A stretch of DNA of 64,000 bases from DATAES01 sp963721305 (lineage in GTDB: Bacteria; Actinomycetota; Acidimicrobiia; Acidimicrobiales; JACDCH01): NCBI GenBank assembly GCA_963721305.1, contig CAVRIR010000005.1, forward strand, positions 62,001 through 126,000. The letters are read 5' to 3'. The translations under genes were made by a program, and so were the position numbers. Positions 17,868 through 27,017 of this stretch are shown piece after piece; within the stretch, counting starts at the first letter, position 1, and each line of letters begins with the position of its first letter. The notes under the pieces were generated by a model that did not search any database, had not been told where the DNA came from, and worked only from the letters and a program-made list of their open reading frames with translations.

Positions 17868-20159
17868 TCAGTCGGCTCGGCTGAGGAGGTCGTCGAGCTC
17901 GTCGGGGGTCATGAGGACGTCGCGCGCCTTCGAACCGGTGGACGGGCCGACGACCCCGCGCTGCTCGAGCAGGTCCATCAGGCGTCCCGCCCGCGCGAAC
18001 CCGACCCGCAACTTGCGTTGCAGCATCGACGTCGAGCCGAGCTGCGATCGCACCACCAGCTCCATCGCCTGACGCAGGAGATCTTCGTCGTCACCTTCGC
18101 CGGATACGCCGTCGCCGCCGGAGCCGGCTGCCGCACTGTCGTCCGCCCCCTGCACCTGGGCGTCATACGTGACCTCGGGCGCCTGGCGACGCCACTGCGC
18201 GACGACCTTGCGCACCTCTTCCTCACTCACCCACGAGCCCTGGATGCGGTGGGGCGCGCTCGAAGCCGGGCCGAGCAGGAGCATGTCGCCGGCGCCGATC
18301 AGTCGCTCGGCGCCGGCTTGGTCGAGGATCACGCGGCTGTCGGTGACCGACGACACCGCGAACGCGAGCCGCGCCGGGATGTTCGCCTTGATGACACCGG
18401 TGATGACGTTGACCGAGGGCCGCTGCGTTGCGATCACCAGATGGATGCCGACGGCGCGCGCCATCTGGGCGATGCGACAGATCGAGTCCTCGACGTCGCG
18501 GGCGGCGACCATCATCAGGTCGGAGAGCTCGTCGATCACGATGAGGATGAACGGCAAGCGCGGGTACTCGCGCTCGACCCCGGGCTCGGGGACGAGCTCG
18601 CCACGGTCGTACGCCGCGTTGTAGCCGGTGATGTCGCGGAAGCCGACCTGCGCCAGCAGGTCGTACCGTCGCTCCATCTCGCGCACGGCCCACGACAGCG
18701 CGTTGGCCGCCTTCTTCGGATTGGTGACGACTTGCGTGAGCAGGTGCGGCAAGCGGTCGTACTGGCCCATCTCGACTCGCTTGGGGTCGACGAGGATCAT
18801 GCGCACCTGATCGGGCGTCGACCGCATCAGGATCGACGTCATGATCGAGTTGAGGCAGCTCGACTTGCCCGCGCCGGTCGCGCCGGCGATCAACAGGTGC
18901 GGCATCGTGGCGAGGTTCATCAACATGGCCTTGCCGTTGATGTCGCGGCCGACGGCGACATCGAGTGGATGCTTGGCCTGGCGCGCCTCGGGTGAGGCAA
19001 GGATGTCGCCGAGCGGCACGATCTGACGTTCCGCGTTCGGAACTTCGATGCCGATGGCCTGCCGTCCGGGGATCGGGGCGAGGATGCGGACGTCGGGCGA
19101 CGCCAGCGCGTACGCGATGTCCTTGTGCAGGCTCGTGACCTTCGCGACCTTGACGCCGGGCGCGAGCTCGAGCTCGTAGCGGGTGACGGACGGACCGATC
19201 ACCATGCCGACGAGCCGCGTCTCGACACCGTGCTGTCGTAGCGCCGCCTCGAGCACGCGCCCGCGATCTTCCACGGCGGTGACGTCGATGTCGTGCGATC
19301 CCGCGCGCTGCAACAGCGATATCGCCGGAAGCTTCCACGGCGACGGCTTCGCGGCGGGACCGAGCTCGATGGCGAGTTGCTCGGTGTCGTCGCTCTCGTC
19401 GTCCTGAGATGTGGGGACCGAGAGCTTCGACTTGGCTTTCGGTTTGTCGTTGTCGTGCCGCGACGACGTGGAGCCGTCTCGTAGATCGACGTCGGCGCCC
19501 GCGTCCCGATCCTGGTCGTACAGCGTCGTCCTGACACCCGCGTCGCCGTCGGTTTGCGACGAGTCGAGCGTGAACAGGCGGTTCGTCAGCCGCCCGAGCG
19601 CGCCGGCGCCGGCACCGAGACGCTTCGCGACCACGAGCACCGACATCTGCGTGAGGACGATGGCGCCGACCAGGCCGAGCGCGACCAGCAGCGTGCCCGT
19701 CGCCCACGAGCCGATGAGATCCCGAAGGGGAACGGCGACGATCCATCCCAGCGCGCCACCGCGATCGCCGAGCTCGAGCAGTCCGCACACGCCGACGAGC
19801 ACCAGCACGGATCCGACCGCGAGTCGAGCGGGTTGGCGCTGAGCCTTGTCGTCGTCGGCCGTCGACGCGAACAAGGCGACGCCCGCGGCCACGAGCGCGA
19901 TCGGCACGACGTAACGCACCGCGCCGACGACGGCGTCGACGGCGTCGTCGATGGCGCGTCCGGCTCGCCCGGCGACGTGGAGCCACGTGGCGAGCGCGAG
20001 CACCACACCGATCGCGAGGAGCATGAGCCCGAGCGCGTCGGTGCGATGCCCCTCGAGCGCCGACGACGCCGAACGGCCGACGGACCGAATCGGTGCCGAA
20101 CGCTTCGCGGGAGCGCGCTTCATCGAATGGGACGCTCGCTTGGTCGCCACAGTGGCCAC
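17868..20159 (-). CDS. ftsK: DNA translocase FtsK/SpoIIIE
   Basis: FtsK is the septal DNA pump that moves chromosome ends at division. The 763-residue protein has four N-terminal membrane segments (about 42–60, 83–100, 113–131, 150–175), a charged linker (about 205–265) and the motor domain with Walker A GATGAGKS (426–433), VIDELSDLMM and IHLVIATQRPSVNVITG. The C-terminal gamma winged helix (SMLQRKLRVGFARAGRLMDL) recognises orienting sequences. It is slightly short because of a brief linker. The start is GTG at 20157–20159. Confidence 0.95.
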   Translation of the reverse strand: MATVATKRASHSMKRAPAKRSAPIRSVGRSASSALEGHRTDALGLMLLAIGVVLALATWLHVAGRAGRAIDDAVDAVVGAVRYVVPIALVAAGVALFASTADDDKAQRQPARLAVGSVLVLVGVCGLLELGDRGGALGWIVAVPLRDLIGSWATGTLLVALGLVGAIVLTQMSVLVVAKRLGAGAGALGRLTNRLFTLDSSQTDGDAGVRTTLYDQDRDAGADVDLRDGSTSSRHDNDKPKAKSKLSVPTSQDDESDDTEQLAIELGPAAKPSPWKLPAISLLQRAGSHDIDVTAVEDRGRVLEAALRQHGVETRLVGMVIGPSVTRYELELAPGVKVAKVTSLHKDIAYALASPDVRILAPIPGRQAIGIEVPNAERQIVPLGDILASPEARQAKHPLDVAVGRDINGKAMLMNLATMPHLLIAGATGAGKSSCLNSIMTSILMRSTPDQVRMILVDPKRVEMGQYDRLPHLLTQVVTNPKKAANALSWAVREMERRYDLLAQVGFRDITGYNAAYDRGELVPEPGVEREYPRLPFILIVIDELSDLMMVAARDVEDSICRIAQMARAVGIHLVIATQRPSVNVITGVIKANIPARLAFAVSSVTDSRVILDQAGAERLIGAGDMLLLGPASSAPHRIQGSWVSEEEVRKVVAQWRRQAPEVTYDAQVQGADDSAAAGSGGDGVSGEGDDEDLLRQAMELVVRSQLGSTSMLQRKLRVGFARAGRLMDLLEQRGVVGPSTGSKARDVLMTPDELDDLLSRAD

Positions 20160-20217
20160 AACCGTATCAGTAGCCCCATCAGCAACAACGGAACCGCTCG
20201 AGGAACGAGGTCCATCC

Positions 20218-20269
20218 CGAACTGCGGGGAGAAACGGGCGCCAAGGCGCCCGTTTCCACCCAACATTCG
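20218..20269. repeat. 52-bp hairpin repeat, copy 1
   Basis: The unit runs from CGAACT to ATTCG and has a perfect 12-bp stem (GAAACGGGCGCC at 20231–20242, GGCGCCCGTTTC at 20245–20256) with a two-base loop. It differs from copy 2 at only four positions, two of them in the loop. It lies between the small gene at 20283 and ftsK, in the same orientation to transcription as copy 2. Confidence 0.85.
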
Positions 20270-20282
20270 GGACCCGGGTCGG

Positions 20283-20504
20283 TCAGGCGGCGGTGGCGTG
20301 GAGCGCGGCGGCCGGGATGACCCGGTAGGTCGGCTCGCTGGCGTGGCGGGCGAGGAAGCCCTCGGCTGTCGCGGCGTCGTCGAAGGTGACGGCGCTCGAC
20401 AATTGACCCAGGTCGAGGCCTGGGCTCAGGTAGAGGGAGCTCGGCTCGTGCTGCACGACCACGGACGCGTCGCGCGCGCGCGAAGCCGAGCACACATTCG
20501 GCAA
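20283..20504 (-). CDS. Small hypothetical protein upstream of ftsK
   Basis: A 73-residue product whose body (VVVQHEPSSLYLSPGLDL, then TFDDAATAEGFLARHASEP) looks like a compact soluble domain, with codon use like its neighbours. The N-terminus is uncertain. The ATG at 20502–20504 has no ribosome site, and a different frame from an ATG at about 20523 gives MTSLRQFAECVLGFARA before a run of alternating CG. An indel in that run would join the two. Family not recognised. Confidence 0.5.
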   Translation of the reverse strand: MPNVCSASRARDASVVVQHEPSSLYLSPGLDLGQLSSAVTFDDAATAEGFLARHASEPTYRVIPAAALHATAA

Positions 20505-20593
20505 ATTGTCGCAACGAGGTCATGCCTCGAACGTAGCGGTGAATGGTTTCGCGACGGCAGCGAGTTTGTTGCGGCTCGGCAAACTTCCTGTGA

Positions 20594-22258
20594 TCAGGTC
20601 TCCATCACCACGGGCACGATCATCGGGCGGCGGCGCGTGCGGTCCGCGACGAACCGTCCGGCTGCCTTGCGCACGATCCGCTGCAGCGCCTCGATGTCGA
20701 CGGGATCGCCGGAGTTGAACGTCTCGCGCACGGCGGCGCGCACCACGTCCGCGCACTCGTCGAGGAGGTCCTCCGCTTCCGGTGCGTACACCCATCCACG
20801 CGTGATCACCTCGGGACCGGTCACGATCGCTCCTGTGTGCGCGTCGACGGTCACGACGACGACGACGACACCCTCCTCCGCCAGCACACGGCGATCGCGC
20901 AACACACCTTGGCCCACGTCACCGACGATTCCGTCGACGTACAAGTAGCCGGCCGGCACCTTCTCACCACGGGTCACACCATGATCCGTCAACAGCAACT
21001 GATCACCGTCCTCACACACGAGCACATGCTCGTCGCGCATCCCCATCGTCCGGGCCAGCCGCGCGTGTGAAGTGAGATGCCGGTACTCACCGTGCACCGG
21101 CGTGAAGAAGCTCGGTTGCGCGATCGACAGGAGCGTCTTCAGCTCCTCCTGCTTCGCGTGGCCGGTCGCGTGGACGTCGTCGATCCCGGAGTGGATCACG
21201 TCCGCGCCGAGCCGAGTCATGCCGTCGATGATCTTCGAGACGCTGGCCTCGTTGCCAGGAATCGGGTGCGAGCTGAGTATCACCGTGTCGTCGGGGCCGA
21301 CCTTGATCCACCGGTTGTCGCTCGACGCCATCAACGCGAGCGCGGACATCGGTTCGCCCTGTGAACCGGTCGAGATCACGCACACCTTCGCCGGATCGAG
21401 GTCGGCGATGTCTTCGATGTCGACCAACCGGTTGTCGGGGATGCGCAGCAGTCCCATGTCGCGCGCGAGCCGCACGTTCTTCTTCATGGACATGCCGAGC
21501 GTTGCGATCGTGCGGTCGAAGGCCAGCGCCGCATCCGCGATCTGTTGCACGCGATGGATGTGACTGGCGAAGCAGGCGATGACGATGCGTCGCCCCTCGT
21601 GCGCGTGGAACAGGTCGTAGAGAACCTGTCCGACCGAGCGTTCGCTGCGAGCGTGTCCGGCCTGGTCCGCGTTCGTGGAATCGGAGAGCAGCAGGCGAAT
21701 GCCGGGGTCCTTGGCGATGGCGCCGATGCGAGCGAGATCGGTGAGCCTGCCGTCCACCGGCGTCAGATCGAGTTTGAAGTCACCGGAGTGCAGGATCGTC
21801 CCCTGCGGGGTGTGGAACGCAGTCGCGAAGCCGTGCGGAACGGAGTGCGTGACGGGAATGAACTCGACGTCGAACGGACCGATGCGGCGGCGCTCGCCGT
21901 CGTGCACCGGAATGAGCTCGGTGCGATCGATGAGGCCGGCCTCCTCGATGCGGTGGCGTGCCAGCCCGAGCGTGAGCTGCGACCCGTATACGGGGAAACT
22001 CAGCTCGCGAAGCAGGAACGACAGCCCGCCCACGTGGTCTTCGTGGCCGTGGGTCGCGATGCACCCGTCGATGCGCCCGGCATTCTCACGGAGGTAGGTG
22101 AAGTCCGGGAGCACGAGGTCGATCCCGAGCATGTCGATGTCGGGAAACATCAGCCCGCAGTCGAGGAGCATGATGCGGCCGTCGACTTCGATGCACGCGC
22201 AGTTCCTTCCGATCTCGCCCAGCCCGCCGAGAAAGGTGACCGAGACCGGAGTCGGCAT
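20594..22258 (-). CDS. rnj: Ribonuclease J
   Basis: RNase J is a metallo-beta-lactamase/beta-CASP ribonuclease with endo- and 5'-3' exo-activity in RNA decay and rRNA processing. The 554-residue product has the zinc motif HGHEDH (His70, His72, Asp74, His75), SGDFKLD, the beta-CASP region with STNADQAGH and SHIHR, and FTPVHGEYRHL before the C-terminal domain. Its ATG at 22256–22258 shares a base with the dapA stop (TGATG); the dapA–rnj pair is conserved in actinobacteria. Confidence 0.95.
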   Translation of the reverse strand: MPTPVSVTFLGGLGEIGRNCACIEVDGRIMLLDCGLMFPDIDMLGIDLVLPDFTYLRENAGRIDGCIATHGHEDHVGGLSFLLRELSFPVYGSQLTLGLARHRIEEAGLIDRTELIPVHDGERRRIGPFDVEFIPVTHSVPHGFATAFHTPQGTILHSGDFKLDLTPVDGRLTDLARIGAIAKDPGIRLLLSDSTNADQAGHARSERSVGQVLYDLFHAHEGRRIVIACFASHIHRVQQIADAALAFDRTIATLGMSMKKNVRLARDMGLLRIPDNRLVDIEDIADLDPAKVCVISTGSQGEPMSALALMASSDNRWIKVGPDDTVILSSHPIPGNEASVSKIIDGMTRLGADVIHSGIDDVHATGHAKQEELKTLLSIAQPSFFTPVHGEYRHLTSHARLARTMGMRDEHVLVCEDGDQLLLTDHGVTRGEKVPAGYLYVDGIVGDVGQGVLRDRRVLAEEGVVVVVVTVDAHTGAIVTGPEVITRGWVYAPEAEDLLDECADVVRAAVRETFNSGDPVDIEALQRIVRKAAGRFVADRTRRRPMIVPVVMET

Positions 22259-23145
22259 CAGCGGGCGGCGTGGAGGTGGGCGTAGACCTCTCGGGCGCGG
22301 TCCTCGGTCCCGGCGGGTGCGGGGCCCAAGGGCAGGCGACACTCGCCCACGGGCAGACCGAGGGTGCGCATCATCGCCTTCGCGGCGTTCGAGAACACGC
22401 ACGTGTCACTGTTCTCGAACGCGTACGACTCGAGCAGCCGAGCGTTGATCTCACGAGCGCGCACCACATCGCCTTTCTCGAACGCGGCGATCAGCTCGCC
22501 GAACTCGGGAGCCGCCCAGTGCGTCGCCACGCCGACGACACCGATTGCGCCAACCGCGAGCAACGGCAAGGTCAACGAGTCGTCGCCGCTGTAGATCGCG
22601 AGGTGCGAAACATCGGCCATCAACCGCGCCGCGGCCGGCGGATCACCGGTGGCGTCCTTCAACGCCACGATGTTGTCGACGTCGTGGAACAGACGCACGA
22701 GCACGTCATGCGCGATGCGACGACCGGTGCGCCCCGGGACGTCGTAGATCATCAACGGAAGCCGCGTCGCATCGGCCACGGCCCGGAAGTGCGCCTCGAT
22801 GCCCGACTGCGACGGCCGGTTGTAGTACGGGCTCACCACGAGGACGCCCGCCGCGCCGGTCTCGCCCGCAGCGCGCGTCAACTCGATCGTCTCGGCCGTG
22901 TTGTTCGTGCCGGTGCCTGCGACCACGGGGATCGTCACGGCCTCGCTGACCGCTCGCCACAGGTCGAGCTTCTCGCCCTCGCTGAGCACCGGCGCCTCAC
23001 CCGTCGTACCGGCGACGACGAGTCCGTCGTTGCCGTTGTCCGCGAGCCAGCGCGCCAGCTTGGCAGCGCCGTCGAGATCGAGCGCGCCGTCGCCGTCGAA
23101 CGGCGTGACCATTGCTGTCAACACAGATCCCCAAGGACCGTTCAT
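22258..23145 (-). CDS. dapA: 4-hydroxy-tetrahydrodipicolinate synthase
   Basis: DapA condenses pyruvate with aspartate semialdehyde, the first committed step to diaminopimelate. The 295-residue TIM barrel has the Schiff-base Lys163 (IVALKDATGD), Tyr134 (LMIYDVPGRTG) and Thr47 in GLVVAGTTGE. Length is normal. The ATG at 23143–23145 overlaps the stop of the upstream winged-helix gene as ATGA. Other dap genes lie near 3–7 kb and 38 kb. Confidence 0.96.
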   Translation of the reverse strand: MNGPWGSVLTAMVTPFDGDGALDLDGAAKLARWLADNGNDGLVVAGTTGEAPVLSEGEKLDLWRAVSEAVTIPVVAGTGTNNTAETIELTRAAGETGAAGVLVVSPYYNRPSQSGIEAHFRAVADATRLPLMIYDVPGRTGRRIAHDVLVRLFHDVDNIVALKDATGDPPAAARLMADVSHLAIYSGDDSLTLPLLAVGAIGVVGVATHWAAPEFGELIAAFEKGDVVRAREINARLLESYAFENSDTCVFSNAAKAMMRTLGLPVGECRLPLGPAPAGTEDRAREVYAHLHAAR

Positions 23146-23771
23146 GAATGCGCTGCTTCCTTGCTGCGCTCGATGCCGAGCGTGTTGAGCAGGTCTTCGT
23201 GCAATTGGAACCACACGGTGTGATACGAGTCGATCATCGGTTTGGCGAACCAGTCGTGCTCGCCGGCACGTACCCGGTCGACCGCGTGGTCGAATCTCGG
23301 TCGGTAACCGCCGTAGCGCGCGAACTGGTTCTCGAGCGCCTCGAGCACCGGAAGCAGCTCGGCGTGCACATCACCGAGCTGCCCGACGACACCCTCGTCG
23401 TAGTCCGGGTCGTCGTGCTGGTTGAGCGTCGCCTCGTCCTTCATCTGCCACGCGGTGCACACCCGCAGCAGCTCGGGGTTGAGTGCGAGGAACCCCCGGT
23501 ACGCGGCCAGCACCGCGTCTCGCCCGCCCGCCGCCTCCAGCTCCTCGGCGAGCAGCCGCCCGTGCTCAGCGCGCCCCGATGCCGTCAGTGCCCATCCGGT
23601 GACGCGTCCGTCGCGATAGGTGACGAGCCCGTCGTCGCTCAGCTCGTCGAGATGCCGGTCGACCTCCTCGAACGAGACCAGCACCACCGCGGCCACATCA
23701 CCCGACCGAGCGAAACCCGTCAACCGCAGGCCGTGCAGCACCAGCAGGCGGGTCTCGGACGGGACGGTCAT
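23142..23771 (-). CDS. Winged-helix (MarR-like) hypothetical protein coupled to dapA
   Basis: A 209-residue protein. The first 75 residues resemble a MarR/PadR-type winged helix (LLVLHGLRLTGFARSGDVAA, DRHLDELSDDGLVTYRDGRV with a GWALTASGRAEHG wing). The rest is an uncharacterised helical domain with HDDPDYDEGVVGQLG and aromatic WFAKPMIDSYHTVWFQLHED. Similar proteins are found as stand-alone actinobacterial regulators, but I cannot name the ligand. Its stop overlaps the dapA start, so co-expression is likely. The ATG at 23769–23771 is preferred over longer frames. Confidence 0.6.
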   Translation of the reverse strand: MTVPSETRLLVLHGLRLTGFARSGDVAAVVLVSFEEVDRHLDELSDDGLVTYRDGRVTGWALTASGRAEHGRLLAEELEAAGGRDAVLAAYRGFLALNPELLRVCTAWQMKDEATLNQHDDPDYDEGVVGQLGDVHAELLPVLEALENQFARYGGYRPRFDHAVDRVRAGEHDWFAKPMIDSYHTVWFQLHEDLLNTLGIERSKEAAHS

Positions 23772-23824
23772 CGTTCCAAACGCTAACCGAGCGGCTCCGT
23801 CGAGCATCCCATCGTTCCGCGCGA

Positions 23825-24676
23825 TCAGCGCTCGTCGAGGACACGAGCGACCGCGCGGGCCAAAGCCGCAGCCGCCGGCGGATGGGACCTCAGCCACAGC
23901 GTCGGCTCGATCAGCTCGAGCTCCATGAGCAGGAGATTGCCGCCGACCGGCACCGCGTCGACGCGGGCGTACAGCGGGGGCTCCACCGACGCACTCGCGT
24001 CGCGGGCAACGTCGAGCGCGGCTCGCGCGAGCGCTTCGTGCTCGGGTCGGAGCGGGATCGTGGCGAGCGATGCGCCGTGATGCTCCTGCGCACGGAAGTC
24101 GCCTGCCGCCGGAATCTTTCGCACCACATGGGTCGGCTCACCTGCGACGCACACGATCGACAACTCGCCTTCGGTCTCGACCTCGGGCACGTACGGCTGG
24201 ACGAGCACGTCGTCGGTGGCGACGAGCGCGTCGAGATCGGCTTGCGTCGCGCCCCGGATCGTGCGATCGCCCCCGATCGAGACGGCCGGCTTGATGATCT
24301 GCTGTCCCTCGCCGAGCACCGCGTGCTGTCCGGCCGCCACCAGCCGTGTCGGTACGGTCGTGATCCCCTGTTCGGCCAGTTCGATCAGGTAGCGCTTGTG
24401 ACAGTTCCAGCGGACGACCTCGGGTCGGTTGTACAGACGAGTCGCCGTACCGACGTAGTCCACCCAGCCGAGGAAGGCGTTGAGCCGCTGGTGGTAGTCC
24501 CACGTGGATCGGATCAGCACCATCCCGGTCGACGTCCAGCGCGCGTCGGGATCGTCCCAGCACACGAAGCCCGACGAGATGCCGAGGTCGCGTAACGCCT
24601 CGACCAGGACGTGGTCATCGACCCAACCCTCGGGGAAGTCCACGAACGTTGCCAGTGCGACGTCGAGCACGGTCAT
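23825..24676 (-). CDS. ATP-grasp domain protein
   Basis: A 283-residue protein resembling RimK/glutathione-synthetase-like ATP-grasp ligases, which join a carboxylate to an amine or thiol through an acyl phosphate. Visible elements are the N-terminal SGFVCWDDPDARW and LIRSTWDYHQR, the nucleotide-binding QQIIKPAVSIGGDRT, LVQPYVPEVETEGELSIV and the metal-binding end LLLMELELIEPTLWL. The substrate cannot be told. The start overlaps the HAD gene stop as ATGA; no peptide-precursor gene is adjacent. Confidence 0.75.
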   Translation of the reverse strand: MTVLDVALATFVDFPEGWVDDHVLVEALRDLGISSGFVCWDDPDARWTSTGMVLIRSTWDYHQRLNAFLGWVDYVGTATRLYNRPEVVRWNCHKRYLIELAEQGITTVPTRLVAAGQHAVLGEGQQIIKPAVSIGGDRTIRGATQADLDALVATDDVLVQPYVPEVETEGELSIVCVAGEPTHVVRKIPAAGDFRAQEHHGASLATIPLRPEHEALARAALDVARDASASVEPPLYARVDAVPVGGNLLLMELELIEPTLWLRSHPPAAAALARAVARVLDER

Positions 24677-25386
24677 GCCCCTTCGACACCGGCGAGCACC
24701 GAAGGCACGTCGGCGAGCGAGCCCGCGGCGCGGAATCGCTCGTGCGTGGTCATCGCCGATTCGTCGTCGATCTGCTCGTGTCGCCAGGTGAGCGGATGGG
24801 GCACGTGGATCGCCCACCCGCCGAGGCCGAGGACAGGAACGATGTCCGAGCGCGGCGAGTTGCCGATCATGACGAACCGCGATGCGTCCGTGCCATGGCG
24901 ATCGAGTATCCGCTCATAGGACCGCTCATCCTTGGTCGCGACGATCTCGATCGCGTCGAACTGATCGCCGAGCCCGGACCGTGCCAGCTTGGACTCCTGG
25001 TCGAAGAGATCGCCCTTCGTGATCAGCATGACCGTGTAGGTGTCGGACACCGCTTTCACGACGTCGGCCGCGCCGTCGATCAGCTCGACGGGATGCTCGA
25101 GCATCGAGCGCCCTGCGTCGATGATCGACTGGATCTCCGACGCACTGACGCGCCCATCCGACAGCTCGATGGCCGTCTCGATCATCGACAACGCGAAGGA
25201 CTTCACCCCGTAGCCGAACAGCGCGAGGTTACGGGTCTGCGTGGTGAAGAGCCGATCGGCGATGTCGCGCTGATCGACGTACGGAGCCATGAGCGCGACG
25301 AAGTGCTCGTGTGTCATCGAGAAGACGGACTCGTTCTGCCACAGCGTGTCGTCGCCATCGAACGCGACGACGGAGATCGAGGCGAT
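24673..25386 (-). CDS. HAD-family hydrolase with a probable non-canonical start
   Basis: A haloacid-dehalogenase phosphatase. Motif I, VAFDGDDTLW, is essential but lies upstream of the first ATG (25317). The only in-frame codon next to a good ribosome site is ATC at 25384–25386, seven bases after AGGAG, giving a 237-residue protein. Motif II is MLITKGD, motif III KDERSYERIL and motif IV IGNSPRSDIVP. It begins 11 bp after the acyl-CoA ligase stop and overlaps the ATP-grasp gene. Either ATC is the start or the start codon has been altered. Substrate unknown. Confidence 0.8.
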   Translation of the reverse strand: MASISVVAFDGDDTLWQNESVFSMTHEHFVALMAPYVDQRDIADRLFTTQTRNLALFGYGVKSFALSMIETAIELSDGRVSASEIQSIIDAGRSMLEHPVELIDGAADVVKAVSDTYTVMLITKGDLFDQESKLARSGLGDQFDAIEIVATKDERSYERILDRHGTDASRFVMIGNSPRSDIVPVLGLGGWAIHVPHPLTWRHEQIDDESAMTTHERFRAAGSLADVPSVLAGVEGA

Positions 25387-25396
25387 GGTTCGACTC

Positions 25397-26947
25397 CTAC
25401 AGGATGCGCGTCTCGCGACCCTGCCAGTAGCGATCGCGCAACAGACGCTTGTAGAGCTTGCCGGTCGGCAGTCGCGGGAGCTCGGGCTCGAAGTCGACGG
25501 TGCGCGGGCACTTGTAATGCGCGAGGTGCTGGCGGCAGTACTCGATCAGTTCTCGTTCCGTTGCCGGCCCTTCCTCGACGCCCTCGACGAGTTGCACGAC
25601 TGCTTTGACCTCCTCGCCCAGATCATCGTTCGGCACACCGAACACCGCAGCATCCATCACCTTCGGATGACTTATCAGCAGGTTCTCCGCTTCTTGCGGA
25701 TAGACATTCACGCCACCACTGATGATCATGTAGGTCTTGCGATCGGTGAGATACAGGTAACCCTCGTCGTCGACGTAACCGACGTCGCCCACCGAGCTCA
25801 TGACGCCCTGCTCGTCCTGGCGCCGCGACTCGGCGGTCTTGTCCGGATCGTTGTAGTACTCGAACGCCGTCGCGCCCCGGAACCACACTGTCCCCGGCGT
25901 GCCGGTCGGGCACTCATTGCCTTCCTCGTCGAGGATCAACAGCGTGCCGAGGATGCACTTGCCGACGGTCCCCTTGTGCGCAAGCCACTGCTCGGAATCG
26001 CAGAACGTGAAGCCATGCGCCTCTGTCGCGCCGTAGTACTCGACGATGAGCGGTCCGAGCCATTCGATCATCGCCTGCTTCACCGGAACCGGACAGGGCG
26101 CAGCCGCGTGCACGATCTTCTCGAGCGACGAGAGGTCGTACTTGTGCCGCACGTCGTCCGGGAGCTTGAGCATCCTCGAGAACATCGTCGGCACCATCTG
26201 CGAGTTGGTGACGCGGTACCGCTCGACGAGTTGCAGGAATTGCTCGGGATCGAACCGCTCCATGATCACCGCAGTGGACCCGAGCCGGAGCGTCGCGGCG
26301 ACGCTCGCCTGCGGAGCGGAGTGATACAGCGGCGCGGGTGAGATGTACGTCATGCCTTCCCGGAAACCGAACATGCCCTTGATGAACTGCATGACCGCGA
26401 GAGCCTGCTCGGGAGGCTGGTCGGGCATCGGTCGAAAGATGCCCTTCGGGTTCCCGGTGGTCCCGGACGAGTAGAGCATCGCCGCGCCGAGTTGCTCGTT
26501 CTCGACCGGCGTCGACGGGTACGGCGCGAGCGCGTCCTCGAAGCTCTCCCATCCCTCGACCGTGCCGTCGACCATGAGGAAACGCCGCACCTTCGGGCAC
26601 AGCGGTGGAAGGGCGGCGGCGACCTCACGCTTCGCCGCCGACGAGATCAGGATCTGCGCGTCGCAGTCGTTGACGATGTAGGCCGCCTCTTCGGGTGACA
26701 GGTACGAGTTGATGCAGGTGAAGTAGAGACCGGTGCGCTCCGCGGCGCCGCCGGCCTCGAGCATGCGCGGGTTGTTCTCCATGAAGAACGCCACGTGGTC
26801 GGTGCGCTCGAGGCCGAGGTCGCGGAAGAGATGGGCGATCCGGTTGCAATCGGCTTCGTACTCGGCGAACGAGATCGTTTCGCCGGTCGTCCCCATGATG
26901 ATCGCCGGCTTGTCCGGATGCTCAGCTGCGTGTTGCGCGGCGTACAC
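25397..26947 (-). CDS. AMP-forming acyl-CoA synthetase (FadD-like)
   Basis: A 516-residue adenylate-forming ligase that activates a carboxylic acid to its CoA ester. It has the P-loop YSSGTTGNPKG (about 159–169), YYGATEAHGF in place of the usual YGxTE, the hinge region DRKTYMIISGGVNVYP and the C-terminal catalytic lysine in RLPTGKLYKRLL. The start is GTG at 26945–26947. It heads a minus-strand run continuing into the HAD and ATP-grasp genes. The fatty-acid preference is unknown. Confidence 0.85.
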   Translation of the reverse strand: MYAAQHAAEHPDKPAIIMGTTGETISFAEYEADCNRIAHLFRDLGLERTDHVAFFMENNPRMLEAGGAAERTGLYFTCINSYLSPEEAAYIVNDCDAQILISSAAKREVAAALPPLCPKVRRFLMVDGTVEGWESFEDALAPYPSTPVENEQLGAAMLYSSGTTGNPKGIFRPMPDQPPEQALAVMQFIKGMFGFREGMTYISPAPLYHSAPQASVAATLRLGSTAVIMERFDPEQFLQLVERYRVTNSQMVPTMFSRMLKLPDDVRHKYDLSSLEKIVHAAAPCPVPVKQAMIEWLGPLIVEYYGATEAHGFTFCDSEQWLAHKGTVGKCILGTLLILDEEGNECPTGTPGTVWFRGATAFEYYNDPDKTAESRRQDEQGVMSSVGDVGYVDDEGYLYLTDRKTYMIISGGVNVYPQEAENLLISHPKVMDAAVFGVPNDDLGEEVKAVVQLVEGVEEGPATERELIEYCRQHLAHYKCPRTVDFEPELPRLPTGKLYKRLLRDRYWQGRETRIL

Positions 26948-27017
26948 GCCGTGAACTTATTCCTGTCGGGCGCCCCGGACCCGGGCAACACGCCGGGGAG
27001 GTCCTACGATCCTCGGC

